Positions 41,364 through 53,895 of a stretch of DNA of 64,000 nucleotides are shown piece after piece. The notes beneath the pieces were generated by a model. That model did no database searches. It was not told the DNA's origin and was given only the letters and a program-made list of their open reading frames with translations. A program made the translations under genes and the position numbers. The DNA comes from Zopfochytrium polystomum (lineage: Eukaryota; Chytridiomycota; Chytridiomycetes; Chytridiales; Chytridiaceae). The stretch lies in assembly GCA_025765615.1 (NCBI GenBank), contig JAIVFJ010000028.1, forward strand, positions 372,001-436,000, in the 5' to 3' direction. Every line of letters starts with the position of its first letter. The stretch's first letter is position 1.

Positions 41364-44041
41364 ATGGCGATGATGAGCAGGGCCAACAACAACAGCAGCC
41401 ATCATCGTCTTTTCGATGCAGAATCCCCAATGCCGTTGTCGACAATGACAGCCTCCGGCTCATCGGTTGCCCGTCGCCCTTCCTCTTCGCAGTCGTCGCC
41501 GGCGTCTCCGCCGATTCCTCGGGCCACCGGTGCGACGACGACGAACGCTCTGCCCGCAAGGTCGTCAATACCCTTCAGGATTGTAATATCTTCAGCCGAG
41601 CAGAAGCACCAGCAGCAGCATCAGCATCAGCAAGAGCCCGGAGAGGACGAAGATGGGGAGCGAGAGAGCCACGATGCGGCGGATGACGAGCTTCCTCCTC
41701 GACAGAGTCCCCAAGACCCCATTGAGCAGATCAACCCGCAGAGCCATCGTAAATCGTCATGGTGGCAGCAGCTGCATGCCACGCTGAAGCGGAGAAAGTC
41801 TTCTAGGAAGAACCCGCACGGCGGATCCGACTCGCAGGATCAGTCTTCGTCGTCGCGGCCGTCCACCCCTTCCTCCACGAGCACAAGCTCCTCGACTTCG
41901 TCGTCCGCTACGCTTTCGTCGCCCTTTTCCTCGTCCCGCTGGCCTCTGAGCGGCGGTTCGGCCAGAAGTTCCAGCTCATCATCGCCGCGTGTCACTTCGC
42001 AGGCGGATGCTCCCGCTACTGCTCCTGCTGCGGGCCATCTCCCTCAAAGGTGGAAATCGGAACCCCCCCAGTGGAGTGGTGGACCGCCCGAAGACACATC
42101 GGTGGATCCCAAGCACCACAACCGGCACCAACTCCATCACCAACAACAGCAACCGCAGCAACCGCAGCAACCGCAGCAACAGCAGCAACAGCAGCAGCAG
42201 TACGCTACGCCCACTTCGCATACATCTCGTCTTTTTTCAAGATCCGGTGATCGCACTTCCATTCTCTCCGCCCTCTCCGTTCTGAAGGGGCAGCAGCCGA
42301 CGACCAGCTCCCGTCCCGGCTCGCCCACGACTGCCTCGCCGGTCTCCGCCGCTCCTCCCGTGGGTTTGCGCTCTGACCTGGGCGGTCTTCGCCCTCCACC
42401 GTCGGATTCTACACCGCAGACCGTCTCGGCTGCGGCAGCCAAAGCGAAAGCACAGCACAACTCGATGCCGGCCGAGGGGCCTATTAGCCAGCTGCTCCGC
42501 CGACGGTCTCGCCGCCGCTCTGCGATTGTTGTCTCCAGATCGGTTTCCTCGCCTCTGATCGCCCTCGCGAACGAAGTAGATGCCGGGAATGACGAGCCGT
42601 CCTCATCACTAAACATTGGCAAAGCGAGACACCCATCGGTGCGGTCGACCCCTCCTCGACGTTCCAAAGAATTCGATGAACTTCGAGCGTCAGCCCTTCG
42701 CTCTCCCGTGCCCCCGCTTCCCCCTCTGTCTTCTCACCTTTTGCTGAGAGCAAAGCTCCTTGCCGTCGCTGACCCACGCCCACCGACCCAGCGGGCAGCG
42801 GCCGTCGAGGCAGCGGCTGCCGTAGAGCGGCGCAAGCTCCTCAGCGCTCTTCGGCTCAACGCGCCGCCGTCGGCGAAAAAGTACAACAAGCTCGTCTGCA
42901 CTCCGGCGTATGAGCGTCCTATCAAGGGAGTGAGAGAAGCGGTTACGTTCAGAGGTCCTTCCGGGGAGCGTTGGGACCCCGAAATGGGAGTGTGGCGGAT
43001 GCGAGGAGGTGCGTATCCCCCTTTCCGTTTCCTTACTTTGGAAAAATGAATCTCAGTGATCTCCCTGGCCGCTTTGCAACCTTCTTTCTTTCGTTGTCCC
43101 CACAGAGGTCGAACGCGCACTTATCCAACTCGCGAGGAAGAAATTGTCTCTGCAAACAAGTCCGCCACCGACTACGGGGTCACAACCGCAGACGAAGGCT
43201 GCATCGGGAACGCCAGCGACAGCCCGGACTACCAGCCCTCCTCCTCAGCAGGGATCAAGAGCATCTCGACGAACTGCAGTTCCCGCCGCGTCATCCACCC
43301 TTCTCCGCCGACTTTTGGTGGCCCTATTCTTGGCTCGCCTTGCCGCCGTCAACCCAAGCGCCGCCGCCACCGCCGCGGCAGCCTCGTCCGGTGCATTATC
43401 CGATACAGACCACATGTCTCGCGGTCGCCGCTCGCCCGGCGGCCCCCACCCCCGCACGCGGGAGTTCCAGCGGGCCATCGCGGCACACGTTGGCGACGGT
43501 CGCAGACGAGGACGCCGCGTGGGTCGACGCGCCCGTCGGCGGCGTCCCCGTGCAGCTGCCGCCACCCTCGCAGCGGCGACGCTCGCACAGCCGCATGGGC
43601 TTCACATCGCTGCCGCGCTGCAAGCCGGCCCCCCAGTCCGGCCTCCGCTGGTGCATCGCCTTCGAGCCGGCCTCGCGCCCGCCGACCCGCTCCGTCCCCG
43701 GCGCCGCCGCGGCCGCCCCTGGCGCGCAAGCTCCTCATCCTGCCTTTTTTGACGGCACCATCAGCGCCGGGAGCTCCGCGGGCAGCCTGGTGTCGATGGC
43801 CGAGACGTTGCTCAGCGACGCCGACCGTCTGTCGGGGTCCGGTGCCCTGCGGCCCGACAGCGCCAAACCGGCCCACGGCATCGCGGGCTTGTTGGATGAC
43901 GGCATGATTGAGTTTGTTGTGGGGAAAGCTGTGGTTGGCGCAGAAGGCGGCAGCGTTGCGGCCCGTAGAATGAAGGGCGATGATCGAACCGCCGGCCAGT
44001 GGTCGTTAGGATCGACCAACAATTCTACCCTGAGAGGTTGA
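41364..44041 (+). CDS. Large disordered protein of unknown function, at least three exons
   Basis: Exon 1 (41364..43008) encodes a Ser/Pro/Gln-rich chain with polyGln and polySer runs, a basic WWQQLHATLKRRKSSRK segment and a conserved-looking C-terminal stretch (KYNKLVCTPAYERPIKGVREAVTFRG). A GTGCGT donor and CCCCACAG acceptor join it in phase to 43106. A frame change is then needed to reach the frame ending at 44041, which reads sensibly (WWPYSWLALPP; SRMGFTSLPRCKPAPQSGLRWCIAFEP; LLDDGMIEFVVGK). The best intron I find is 43179..43248, but its GTCACA donor is weak. Under that model the protein is about 850 residues. No known domain recognised. Confidence 0.6.
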
Positions 44042-44825
44042 TAGAGGCGCAGGTGAAAGAAGGATGCTCTTTTCCTTCTCTTTATTACTTGATCTTGAAA
44101 ACTCGTTGCCTAAGCTGTTGCTCAAATATTTTCTTTTTCTTTTCTCCTTCTACCTACTTCGCGATACTTGCTTCTTGTCGAAAGCAACATTACCATAAAT
44201 ACTTGGGTCTGTTTTTTTTTTTTTTTTTTTTTTTTTCGTAGGGCACTCCTCCACTTTGATTTTGCCTTTTTGTTTTTTGTCCTCTCCGCTCTCTTGCTTC
44301 CCTTTAATCCCTTTCATTCCGTCATCAACGCTCTGGCCGGATACATATTTCATATATTTTTTTCTTTCGTTTGTTATGGCAGTTGAAACTCCGCTCTTTG
44401 TTTGGTGACCAACCAGACCTACGTTTAGTCTGCTCAAAGCTCCCCCATCGTTTTTTTCCCCCACTTTTTTTCCTCCGTCTTTGGCCCGTCCCCGTTCACG
44501 CCCTTTGCAAGCCTACTTTGATCTTATTGTTCCCCAACCGTTTCCATCTTATCTTGGAAATCGACTTTCCCTGTATCAATACTCTTTTTTTGCTTTCTTT
44601 TTCCCAAGAAGTAAGGACCCTGTCTTTTGCGTGTTTCTTTTTTCTTTTTTTTCTCATGGCATTCCCATTCCCTCGCCTTTCCTTGAAAGTCCTCTCCGAG
44701 GGGCCTTTCTTCTTTCTCTCTTTCTGTTATTAATATGCGTTTGAAAACAACAGAAATCCCCTCCCCCCCGCCTTCTCTTTCCCTCCCCGTCGCCCTCTCC
44801 CAACGTTCCTCTCCTTCCCCCCACC

Positions 44826-44866
<41 letters not shown>

Positions 44867-45699
44867 CTCCTTGGCTTTCTTCCATCTTCTTCCATTTTGC
44901 AAAGCAATACTCACAACCTTTCTTTTTTTTTTTTTTTTTTTTTGTTTGGTTTGGTTTGGTTTGGTTTGGTTTGCACGTTTGGGCCACCCTCCCTCCCTTT
45001 CTTCAAAGCACTGACAAGTATTTTTATCCGCCAAAAACGTGAAAAAAAATTACGATTCACGCTGAAAAAACGTACCTGTCATAAAACCACAAGGCTCAGG
45101 ACCCCTTGCTTCCAAAGCGCGTTATCAAAGCTGCATTTTGCAGCGACACCTATTAATACTTTCGCCTTTGCAGCTTTTCCGTTGCGCAAAATGGGTTTTT
45201 GTGACCAACTTCTTTTTTTTTTTTTTTTTTTTTTTGCTTTCTCGGTGACTGCTCAACCGGCCAGACAGTCTTGTAACCTCTAAACCCACCGGAATTATCA
45301 TTTGTTTCCAGCGCTTGTGGATGCTTAGACTTTGGGGGGATTGAATCATTAGATTTTTCTGGTTGGTGCGAGCAGCGGACAGGAGAGAGGCAAACGGGCT
45401 GAGGCTCAGCTGATCCTCCAACAAAAACCACTCACGCGAATCAACGAGCGCAGCTGCCCTTGCCACTTTTCAGCGCTTGTGGCGGTCCTGCCAGGGAAGC
45501 AACGGGAACACGACGCGAGTTGAACGTCAGAGTCGATGGAGTAGCATGCCAGCCTGAATGGGCCACCTCAAAGTATTGGCATACGTTTTGCTTGCTTGCT
45601 TACATTCAATACGAAACCTGTGTTTGCTAACCTTAAACACCCTTCCAATCCACCCCGCCACCCTCCCACTAACCACCTTGTTCACTCAGCTGCGCAGTC
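44042..45699. other. T-rich intergenic region
   Basis: About 1.65 kb dominated by plus-strand T-runs (44211-44236, 44826-44866, 44921-44943, 45210-45235) and a (GGTTT)n tract (44944-44970). No gene is supported. Confidence 0.55.
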
Positions 45700-46386
45700 A
45701 TGCCTCTTCCCACCTCTCTCCTGGCCCACAACTCTGCCGCGCTCTCCCCCGACGGGAGCCGGGTTGCCTCTGCGAGCAACGACCGTACGGTGAGGGTCTG
45801 GGACGCGGCCACCGGCCGCGAGCTGTGCAGGACTGACGGACACGCTGCCGAGACGACCTCTGCCGCGTTCAGCTCTTGCGGGACGCGCGTCGTCTCAGGC
45901 AGCTGGGACACGACGGTGAGGAGTTCACCGGCGCGGAGCTGCGCCAGTGCGCCTGGCCACTTCGAGGCGTTCAAGTCCGTGGCCTTCAGCCCCGACGAGA
46001 CAGCCGTCGTCTCGGCGAGCGGCGACAAGACCGTCCGGATCTGGTCCCCGGACGCGGGCGAGGAGCTGCGCAGGCTCGTCAGCCACTCGGGACGGGTCGA
46101 GCTCCTGATCACCCACGACGCGGACGGGGAAACGAAAGCGTGGGACGCCGCGGCCTGGCGGGAGAAGCCGATGGATCTCACCGCCGTACTCGCGCAGCTC
46201 GCCTCGGCTTCTGCCTCGGCGGACGGCGGCGGCGCTGGCTCGTGGGACGACCGGGACGCGTCCGGCCGCATGCTCGAGGGCGTAGGATCTCAACGACAAC
46301 GGCTGATGCTGCGTGGGTGGCCTTTGAGCGCAGCGGAACCTGCTTCTGGCGGGAGCCAGAGCTTAGAGGCGATCTGCAAGTGCTGA
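45700..46386 (+). pseudogene. WD40-repeat fragment, probably decayed
   Basis: The frame opens within a WD40 blade (SPDGSRVASASNDRTVRVWDAATG) and continues with two to three more recognisable blades (GTRVVSGSWDTTVR; FKSVAFSPDETAVVSASGDKTVRIW; DGETKAWDAA). Between blades 2 and 3 the expected IWD-ATG-E-L segment is scrambled, but it can be read in the neighbouring frame (TGAELRQCA), implying compensating indels. The plausible C-terminal sequence after about 46290 also continues in another frame. Composition matches the large tandem WD40 families of chytrid-type fungi. It may be a truncated copy. Confidence 0.5.
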
Positions 46387-46977
46387 GTGAAGGCGGCATC
46401 TTGACGTTGGGATGCGGGATCGTGGGTTTGGTGCGGGTGTAATGAGCTTGATTCCTTTGCTTGTTGGGCACAGCAACTCTGGCCGCCTCTTGCTCTTCGC
46501 CAAGAACGGGCGATGCATCTGGTTTGTTCCAATAAATAATGGCACTAGTAATGCGGATGGTATGCAAACTGTTGGCCCGCCAATGGCGGGCCTGGAGAGA
46601 CCGGCGGGGGCTGAGGAGATTGTGTGATATTGTTGATGCAACGGGGGTTATTGAGTGGGAGACACTCCCCCAATACCAAGGACCAAGGAATTGGCGGTAA
46701 GGAAACCGTCTCCCACCGTACTTCTGGGTGGTTACTGGTACCGTCGGAGGTCGCGGAAGCGACGGCGGCCGTTGCGTTATCACAAATACGGCATCTAAGG
46801 CATCGCTCTTCGCGATCCTCGAGTAGTTTCGGACTCAGAGAAAAAGGTTCCCTTGCATTCTATTCTGGGCGCCAACTCCAAATCGAGAACCTTTTTCGCG
46901 TTCGCGTCCCTCTCGAAAAGAAAAAACTTCCGGCAACGAACGGCAAAAAGCTAGCCTCACGTCAACCAGTTTTTCAC
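46387..46977. other. Spacer between WD40 fragment and MBOAT gene
   Basis: About 590 bp. It contains a short inverted repeat (GTGGGAGAC at 46656-46664 against GTCTCCCAC at 46709-46717) and the promoter of the acyltransferase. No gene seen. Confidence 0.4.
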
Positions 46978-48040
46978 ATGTTCTTCGTTTCCGCGCCAGT
47001 GATCTTTGTAAGGGTCCAGCCAGCTGCACTCGCAGCGGACGACGGCGTCGTCGACCGATTTTCTAACCTCCAAATTCCCCCACCGGCAAAACCACCCCCA
47101 CCCAGTCCACCTTTCTCGCCTTCCCCACTCTCCACTATACCCTCCTCACCGCCTTCCCACGCCTTCCCCACGCCGTTATCGCACCGACGCTCATCGTCGC
47201 AAGCGTGATCACCACCCTCGTCGTGCGCGCCAGGAACCCAGACGTCCAAGAACATGTGTTCACAATGCACAATTACGTCTTGATGCTGGTCTTGAAGTCT
47301 GTCGGTGTCACGCGCGAGTCTACCGCAGCGTGGAGCTTGGGCGATTATGGTATGTCTGGCCCGGCGGGGCCCTTCGATCGATCCACCCGGTGCTTGCTGT
47401 CGGGAAAACGATCAGCTCGCGATCGGTTTGTAAAGCGCAAAACAGTTTTCCCTGAATACTCCTCCCAAAATTTTTAAAAATCACAGTCAAATACCTCCTG
47501 ACGGGAACCATCAAGCACCACGCCCCGTCCACCGCCCCCTGCACCAAGCCGTCGTGCTGCGTCCGACCCGCCGACGACGCTTCCAAGCTCCACCCGTCGT
47601 TGCCGTCGTCGTCGCATCGCCCGAGCCTTCGCGTCGCCTTCGCCGCTGTCGCAAACATCGCGGGCGTCTTCCTCACCATGGAGTACCTCCGCCGCTACCG
47701 CCCGCTCAAGGACCCGTCACTCGCGGTCGCGCTCGCGGACTTGACCGACTGGAGGCGATACGTGGACGCCGCGGCGTACGCGGCGGCCGTTTTTTTTATT
47801 ATGAGCATGCAGCAACTCCCGAGTCGATTGCTGTGAGGTTTCTCTTCCATTTTTTTTTTTTTTTGTGGGTTGAGTAACGCCCGAGTATTACCGCTGGTTG
47901 TTGTTAGGTTTCAGGATTGGTTTGACTGCTACGTCCCTCCGTGCATGAACGCGCCGTACTTGGCCACGTCACTATCCGAGTTTTGGTTGCGCTGGAACTT
48001 ACCCGTTCAGGTATTTTTGGCCTTCTTTCCACAAGGGGGT

Positions 48041-48079
<39 letters not shown>

Positions 48080-48791
48080 ATTGCGCCACTGCGCGAGGGC
48101 CTTCCGAGAAATTTTAAAGCGCTTCTACCAATCACCTCTTCAGCAAGCTCTAGAGATCGGCGTATTCCGTCCGTCCCTCGTCCTCTACCGTACCCTCCTC
48201 GACGGCGACGTCGCCGTCGCCGCCGCCGCCGCCAAACCCGCCACCCGCCGCCGCCGCAGCCCGCTCCCCGCGGCCCTCGCCGTCCTCACGACCTTCTTCG
48301 CCAGCGGCCTCCTGCACGAGTGGGCCTCCCTCTGCACCGCCGGCTACGGCGACCCGCGCTTGCGCGGCTGGCACATGGCCTTCTTCCTCCTCCACGGCGC
48401 CGTCTGCGTCGCAGAGCGCGCCGTCGCGCGATCCCTCGCGGCCGCGGGACGGCTGGAGTCCAGGCCGGGGTCGATGATGCGCGTAGTAGAGGTCACGGCG
48501 CGGTGGGTCGCGACGATGGGGTTTGTCGTCCTGACGGGACAGGTGTTTGCGAGGCCGTATGCTGTGAATGGTATGTGGTTTCTTTTTCTCTTTTTTTTTT
48601 TTTCCCCTTCGATTTTTTCTTTTGCTCTTAATGCGCGCATTTATTCGCCTGACGCTCACAACACCTTGCCTTTGATCTCCATTTTTTTTTTTTTGTTTTT
48701 TTTTTTTCGCTCCTCCTGTTCGTGTGCAGGTGTCTTCACGCCGGCGGAGAAGACGTTCCGCCTCCCGCTGCCCATTTTCGGCGAAAAGTAG
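46978..48791 (+). CDS. Wax-synthase-type MBOAT acyltransferase
   Basis: Six exons (46978..47007, 47106..47349, 47487..47832, 47908..48010, 48120..48570, 48730..48791) give 411 aa in phase. The protein is rich in hydrophobic segments. It carries SLSEFWLRWNL, then FASGLLHEWASL, the two signature blocks of wax-synthase-like MBOAT proteins; the His in the second block is the presumed catalytic residue. The family transfers fatty acyl groups from acyl-CoA to alcohols or related acceptors in the ER membrane. Exon 1 encodes only ten residues (MFFVSAPVIF) and was chosen because its GTAAGG donor and phase fit the next exon. The 109-nt intron 4 has a run of about 36 T's. Substrate unknown. Confidence 0.78.
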
Positions 48792-49541
48792 AGGCGGCGG
48801 GGGGGCCGCGGTCGGTTTAACTTCTTCGCACGCCCAATGCCCCAGGGACGACCGCTGACCGCAATCCCAACCGCGTGGATGGAGTAGGCGGGAGGGGAGG
48901 AGAGTTATTAAGAAAATATAGTGAGCAAAAAATGGTGATGTGCGTTCCGCATCTTCGTCAAACCGTTGGGGGGTACCGACGGGGCCAGAGGTTCGCCCCA
49001 GAGCCCGGGTGCAATGGGTAAAAACAAAAAGAGGAGCTCTCGCGGTAGGGCTAAGCGTAGCATTGTTCGAACTAAGTCTCGGCCGGCCTTTTCTCTCCGC
49101 CGACCACAAAGGAGAAACCCTCTTTCGCTCTTCGCGTCTCCCGCACTTCTCTCTCGTACCGAGAAAAGAGAAAGGTCGTTGAAACTGTCTTCTCAACAGA
49201 ACCACACACACAAAGAAAAAAAAAAAAAAAAGGCTGGGTTTTCCGGTTTATGGGTTCGCCCACAACAGTGATGTATTTTGCTATTAGAGATTTCGCGAGG
49301 TGTCGCAAAAAAAACGAGTCGTGAAGGGTGTTGGCAAGCATTATTACCCCGAGGCCACAAGTTGTGCAACGGGAAAAGGTGCAAACGTAGTAGAGTGGAT
49401 ACATAGACTTAGGGGGAAAAACATTAGTGATGTAGCGAGACTTTTAAGTTGGCCGGGGTTTTCCCTTCGGGATGAGGTACGAAAATGGTCAAAGACGTAA
49501 CTAGGGTAAGGTGCCTCCCCTCTAGCTTTAGAGTGCCTGCC
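48792..49541. other. Convergent spacer with unexplained short open frames
   Basis: About 750 bp. A basic plus-strand frame (49014-49269, starting MGKNKKRSSRGRAKR) and a second frame (49300-49500, with GKHYYPEATSCATGKGANVVEWIHRL) follow each other. Neither resembles a family I know, and neither has a convincing context. Confidence 0.35.
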
Positions 49542-51151
49542 TTAGCACGTGATGCCGCAGATGGAGGCGACTTCGCCGACGCAAACACTGTCCCACGAAT
49601 TGCTGCCGCAGAACGAGTCCTGCGCGATGATCTGCGCGGCGCACGGGTCGCACGACGACGTCAGCTTGGCGCCCGTCGAGCAGATCGAGTGCGCGCAAGA
49701 CGATGAAGTGGTGCTGGTCGTGGGCGACGAAGTGGTCTTTGTCGAAGTCGACGTCGTCTTGGTCGACGTGGACGTCGTCTTTGTCGAAGTCGACGACGTC
49801 GTGGACGACTTGGCGGTGGAGGTTGTGGTCGGGGTCGCGGTGGTCGAGCTGCCCGGGTGCACCGCGAGGGCGAACCCGACGCGCGCGTTGGCCTTGTCGT
49901 ACACGCTGTAGTACTGCCTCAAGAAAATGTCGCCCAGGATGCCGACGGTCGACTCGGTCGCGCCGCGGGTGACCCCCGACACGCACGTGCCGTCGCCGTT
50001 GTCGAGCACGTACACGCTCGCCGGGATCGAGTACTTGACGCCGTTCAGCGTCAGCGTGAACGGCGAGCCGGTGCTGCTCTTGGTGCAGTCGATTGCGTAC
50101 GCGCCCGTCGACGACGAGTACGCGGACGCCCCGATCGCCTTGTTGATCCCGTCCGCCGCCGCGTTGTCCAGGATGATCAGCGTTGTGCCCGTGTCGGCGA
50201 TGAAGCTCTTGACGGAGCCGTCCAGCGCGCCCGACGTCGACCCCGCGGCCCACTTGGCGCCGACCCACGACATTTGCCAGTACGTCTGCGAGTTGAGCGG
50301 GATGTAGTTGAACGAGCCGGTGTACTTGGACGGGTCCGTCCCGCCGATGGTCACCTCGCCGCTGTCGGTCTTGTCCTTTCCGTTGGACAGGTAAAAGGCG
50401 AATTCGTTGTTGGCCAGGTTCAGCGCGTCGATCCAGTTGGTGTTGCTGGCGCCCGCCGAGGCGATGTTGGAAATGCTGGCGTACGCGAGGCCCATGAGCC
50501 CGTCGCCGACGCCGGAGAAGCCGGTCTCGGAGGTGGACACGCCGAACGAGATGGAGGCGGACAAGCCGGCCATCTGCACGGGGCCCTTGTACACCTTGCC
50601 GCCGACGGAACCGGAGCCGTAGGAGGTGGTCCAGGTCAGCCCGGTGGACGATAGCGTCGAGTCGGACGTCTTGACGGCGGACTGGCCCGAGACGCCGCAC
50701 GACTGGTCGGAGGACTTGCAGTTGGGCCCGCGGAACCACGTGTCGGACGATCCGGTGTCGAGGTCGAGCAGGAACGACTGCCCGTTGCCGAGCGTCACGG
50801 GGGCGTTGTACAGCTCGTCGGACTCGTTCGTCAGCGGGGCGGACGACTGCCTGCGCTCGAGGGTCGAGTTGGTCGCCTGGAAGCGGTGCGCCCAGCGCTT
50901 GATGGCGCGGTGGGTGTTGTGGGACTTTGCGTTGGCGGGCTTGGAAATGGCAACCTAGGTTTTGATTTTGTTTCGGCGGGAGTGGACAGAGGCTGTCTGT
51001 GAGAAATCTCCCGAATCCGCACCCCCCTTCCCTTCCCTTCCCTGCTTCTTACCTTGTGGATGACAGCCGAGGCAACAGTGTCAAGGGGAGCAGCCGAAGC
51101 AGACGCGACGGCCAAGGAGGCGGCAGCGAGAAGGATGGAAACCAGCTTCAT
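49542..51151 (-). CDS. Secreted pepsin-like aspartic protease with Thr-rich linker and C-terminal Cys module
   Basis: Two exons (51053..51151, 49542..50954) give 503 aa. Exon 1 is a signal peptide (MKLVSILLAAASLAVASASA) plus the start of a propeptide. The propeptide ends around LERR-QSS, a possible kexin-type site. The A1 protease follows with both catalytic motifs, DTGSSDTW and ADTGTTLI, and a flap-region YGSGSVGG. After the protease, a Thr/Ser/Lys repeat linker (about 60 residues) leads to a Cys-rich module (CAHSICSTGAKL...CDPCAAQII...FCGSNSWDSVCV...CGITC). That module is likely a binding or anchoring unit. It acts outside the cell on proteins at acidic pH, by family. Confidence 0.9.
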
Positions 51152-51680
51152 GATTATTGTCAAACTTGAGAGTAGTGGTAGTAGGAGTATTACTAGGAGA
51201 AATTAGGTGGCTGCTAGAGGCCCTTATCACAGGAGGATGAGGTACGAGGAGGGAGTGAGGTTGCGGATGAAGGGTTGGAGGGGGTCGGGCCGGGAGGCGG
51301 TTTTTATAGCGACGTGGAAGGCGAAAAGGCCTTCCGCTTCCAATGCGTGTGTGTGTTTGTGTGTGTGTGTCCGTTGCGCTTGTTGGTTCGTTCCGTCTGT
51401 TCTCTGTCTGTCTGTCTGTCCATCTGTTTGTCTGTATCGCGGATCGGGAGAACCAATGGAAAGGCGCAATTCCCTGACACGTCCACGTGCCACGCGCAAG
51501 AATTTCTGAATTTGGGGGGCTGGACATCAACTCCTTATTGGGTTAAATACACACCTACTGGATTGGGTGTGGTGGACCCAATGCTTTGCCCATTTGGGCA
51601 GCCCCCACACATGGCTGCGGCCGGATGCGGAAGAGTTTGCGTTGGGGTGATCGAGAAAACAAGGAAAACGGTTCTGTTTG

Positions 51681-51745
<65 letters not shown>

Positions 51746-53831
51746 AGAGAGATAGAGAGAGACAGAGAGATAAGAAATTTCCTTGGTGAACCGATTTCGT
51801 CCACCGGCGAACCGGTCCGCGCACCCGAAAAAACTTTTACAGTTTCCGCCAAATTTGCTTTTTCGATCGAGTTCGGGTGGAATCGAAACAGCCGTCCGGT
51901 CAAGTCCGCCCGCGGAAAAAAAGACAGTAAGGCGGACGACGACGCAGCGATTGCGTCTTCGCCCGTTCATCAGTGGACTTTGAAATAAAGCTACATTACC
52001 TCATGGCCTCCTCCAACCATCAGGTATCATGAAATGGGTTTTGCACGCGTAACGGGGGTGGGATCTCTGTCGAATCTGGCGGTTCACGAGGAAGATAATT
52101 ATACAAGGCAACTTAAACGCCAGGCGGGACTATCTTCTTCTGCTATCATTCTATAGGTTACTTGAGCGGCAAAGTAGAAACAAAAAGAAAGGACCGTCAT
52201 TTATTTGTCTGGACTGACTCGCATGGTCCGCCGAAGTTGGCTGGCTGGCTACCCAAAGTGGTCTGGGGCATCCCGTTGCCATTGGTTGTCATTTTGGTGC
52301 GACTGCAGCCAGGTGCAGGGAATTCAGACCAATTTTTGCACATTTCTGGCGTATTTTTAACGCTGGTTGGGTTTTTTATAATTGCATATCCACAAGCGTT
52401 CCGGGGACCTAGCGTGCCAAAGCAATGCAAGTAGCCGCACACAAACCAGTCAGAACGCAGAACATCCCCCTGATTCCTCCCAACCAGAATCCACTACCCA
52501 ATCAAAGATTGAATACACAAGGTCGGAAGGAAAAGCTCCGCCTGCCGCCTCCCTCTCCGTCTCACCCTTTTTTCCCGCACCAAAAACCTCATTGAAGGGC
52601 GCCACGAAAAGCGCCAGAAGGTAGAGAGCAAGACCAACTTCCTGGGTACGTAAGATCGCTCGCACAAAGCGCGGAGGACACGGAAAAGGAGAGTGCGGTG
52701 GGGGAGGGGCATAAAGCAAAGGCAAAGATCGGTTCGTCTGGGAGCCCCGATACCGTCGCAAATGGCGGGCGACGCGCGCCAGCCGGCCGCCGCCTCTCTT
52801 GGGGGAAAAAGTTTCATCAGGTTTGAACGCTTTCGAGCCAGTGGCAAAAGCAATGGTTGGAGAGCTCACGCTGATTTTGGGGTTATCAGCCAATCTTTTC
52901 CGGCCGTTGCCTTTGCCGCTGGTTCAAAAAGCGTTCAAACTTGATATGCTACGTAGGACGATACCGAGCCCCTTGAGGCAATATGACCGGCTGTGAAAGG
53001 TCGTTTGCATGTGGACTTGCTGACAACACCACGAAGCATCCTTGCGAATCCTTCAAAAAAAAAAAAAAAAAAGCTGGAGCAATAACTTACAAGGAGATTG
53101 TGAGATCCTGGGCGGAACGAGGAGGGAGTGGGGCCCAGTGTTCTCGCGCGCGCCCGCCGCACCCAACAACCCGCCGTCGCTGCAATCTTGGCGATAACGC
53201 ATGACAGCCCTTGGTTGGTGGGGGTGGTCGTTCTTCTTTGTTTCGGTTGAAAGGGTGTTGGAAACAAAAACAAAACATAAAAAAAAATACAAATAAAATA
53301 AAAAAATGCGGTCTGTTGGAAGGATGGTTTTATTTTGCTTGGCATCCTGAATCAGTCCGACCTGCGAGACCCGCCAAGGACTTGGCGACGAACCCGTAAA
53401 GGAAAAGACAATCGGAGCGGGGCAGCAGCTGTATGGGGCAGCTGTATGGGGGGTTGTCTCCATTGCTCGACGCCCGCTCGTCGCTCTTTTTCATTCAGGG
53501 AAAGTTCCCAGACTTTGGTGCGGATGGGTTCGGAGAGCGTATTTCTTTATTGTTATGTTGGGTCTCCGGCCCCGAAACACACGCTCTTCGCTCTTTGGGT
53601 CGCCTCTCCGCCCGCCCCGTCTCGCACGTTCGCTAACCCCTTCTCCCGAAAAATGGAAGGAAGGCGTGGTGAAAAATGAGAAATGTCAAAAAAAAAAAAA
53701 AAAAAAAAAAATAGGAGCAACGTTTTTAAAGGAAACTGGAGGGAAAACTACTTGGGAGGAAAGGAGGATGGGGAGAGGGTGTTCGAGCCGTTCGCGCAGC
53801 GAAACGGTAATCAAACAACCTTATCTCGGTG

Positions 53832-53862
<31 letters not shown>

Positions 53863-53895
53863 CGGGTTGTGCAAAGCGCGCCACTTTGTTTTTTT
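51152..53895. other. Long intergenic region with microsatellites and a hairpin
   Basis: About 2.7 kb. It has GT/CTGT repeats (51340-51430), a 100-bp GA tract (51679-51770), A-runs (53056-53072, 53689-53711, 53832-53861) and a 120-bp inverted repeat at 52821-52940. Upstream of 51300 is the protease promoter. No gene supported. Confidence 0.5.
52821..52940. repeat. Inverted repeat forming a long hairpin
   Basis: Arms 52821-52860 and 52900-52940 match as reverse complements over about 40 bp, with one 1-nt gap and seven differences that are all transitions. Five of the seven would remain as G-U pairs if transcribed from the plus strand. Loop about 39 nt. Could be a MITE relic or a structured RNA. 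Confidence 0.55.

Noticed and set aside
44940..44975. Telomere-like (GGTTT)n tract
   Set aside because: Short, interstitial and next to T-runs; it is a simple repeat and not a telomere or subtelomere signature.
48960..49030. tRNA-like GAGGTTCGCCCC box
   Set aside because: No A box, acceptor stem or cloverleaf could be folded around it.
49528..50739. 403-codon minus-strand frame overlapping the aspartic protease
   Set aside because: It is a frame shadow of the GC-rich protease exon, rich in Arg/His with no domain; the overlapping frame has both catalytic motifs.
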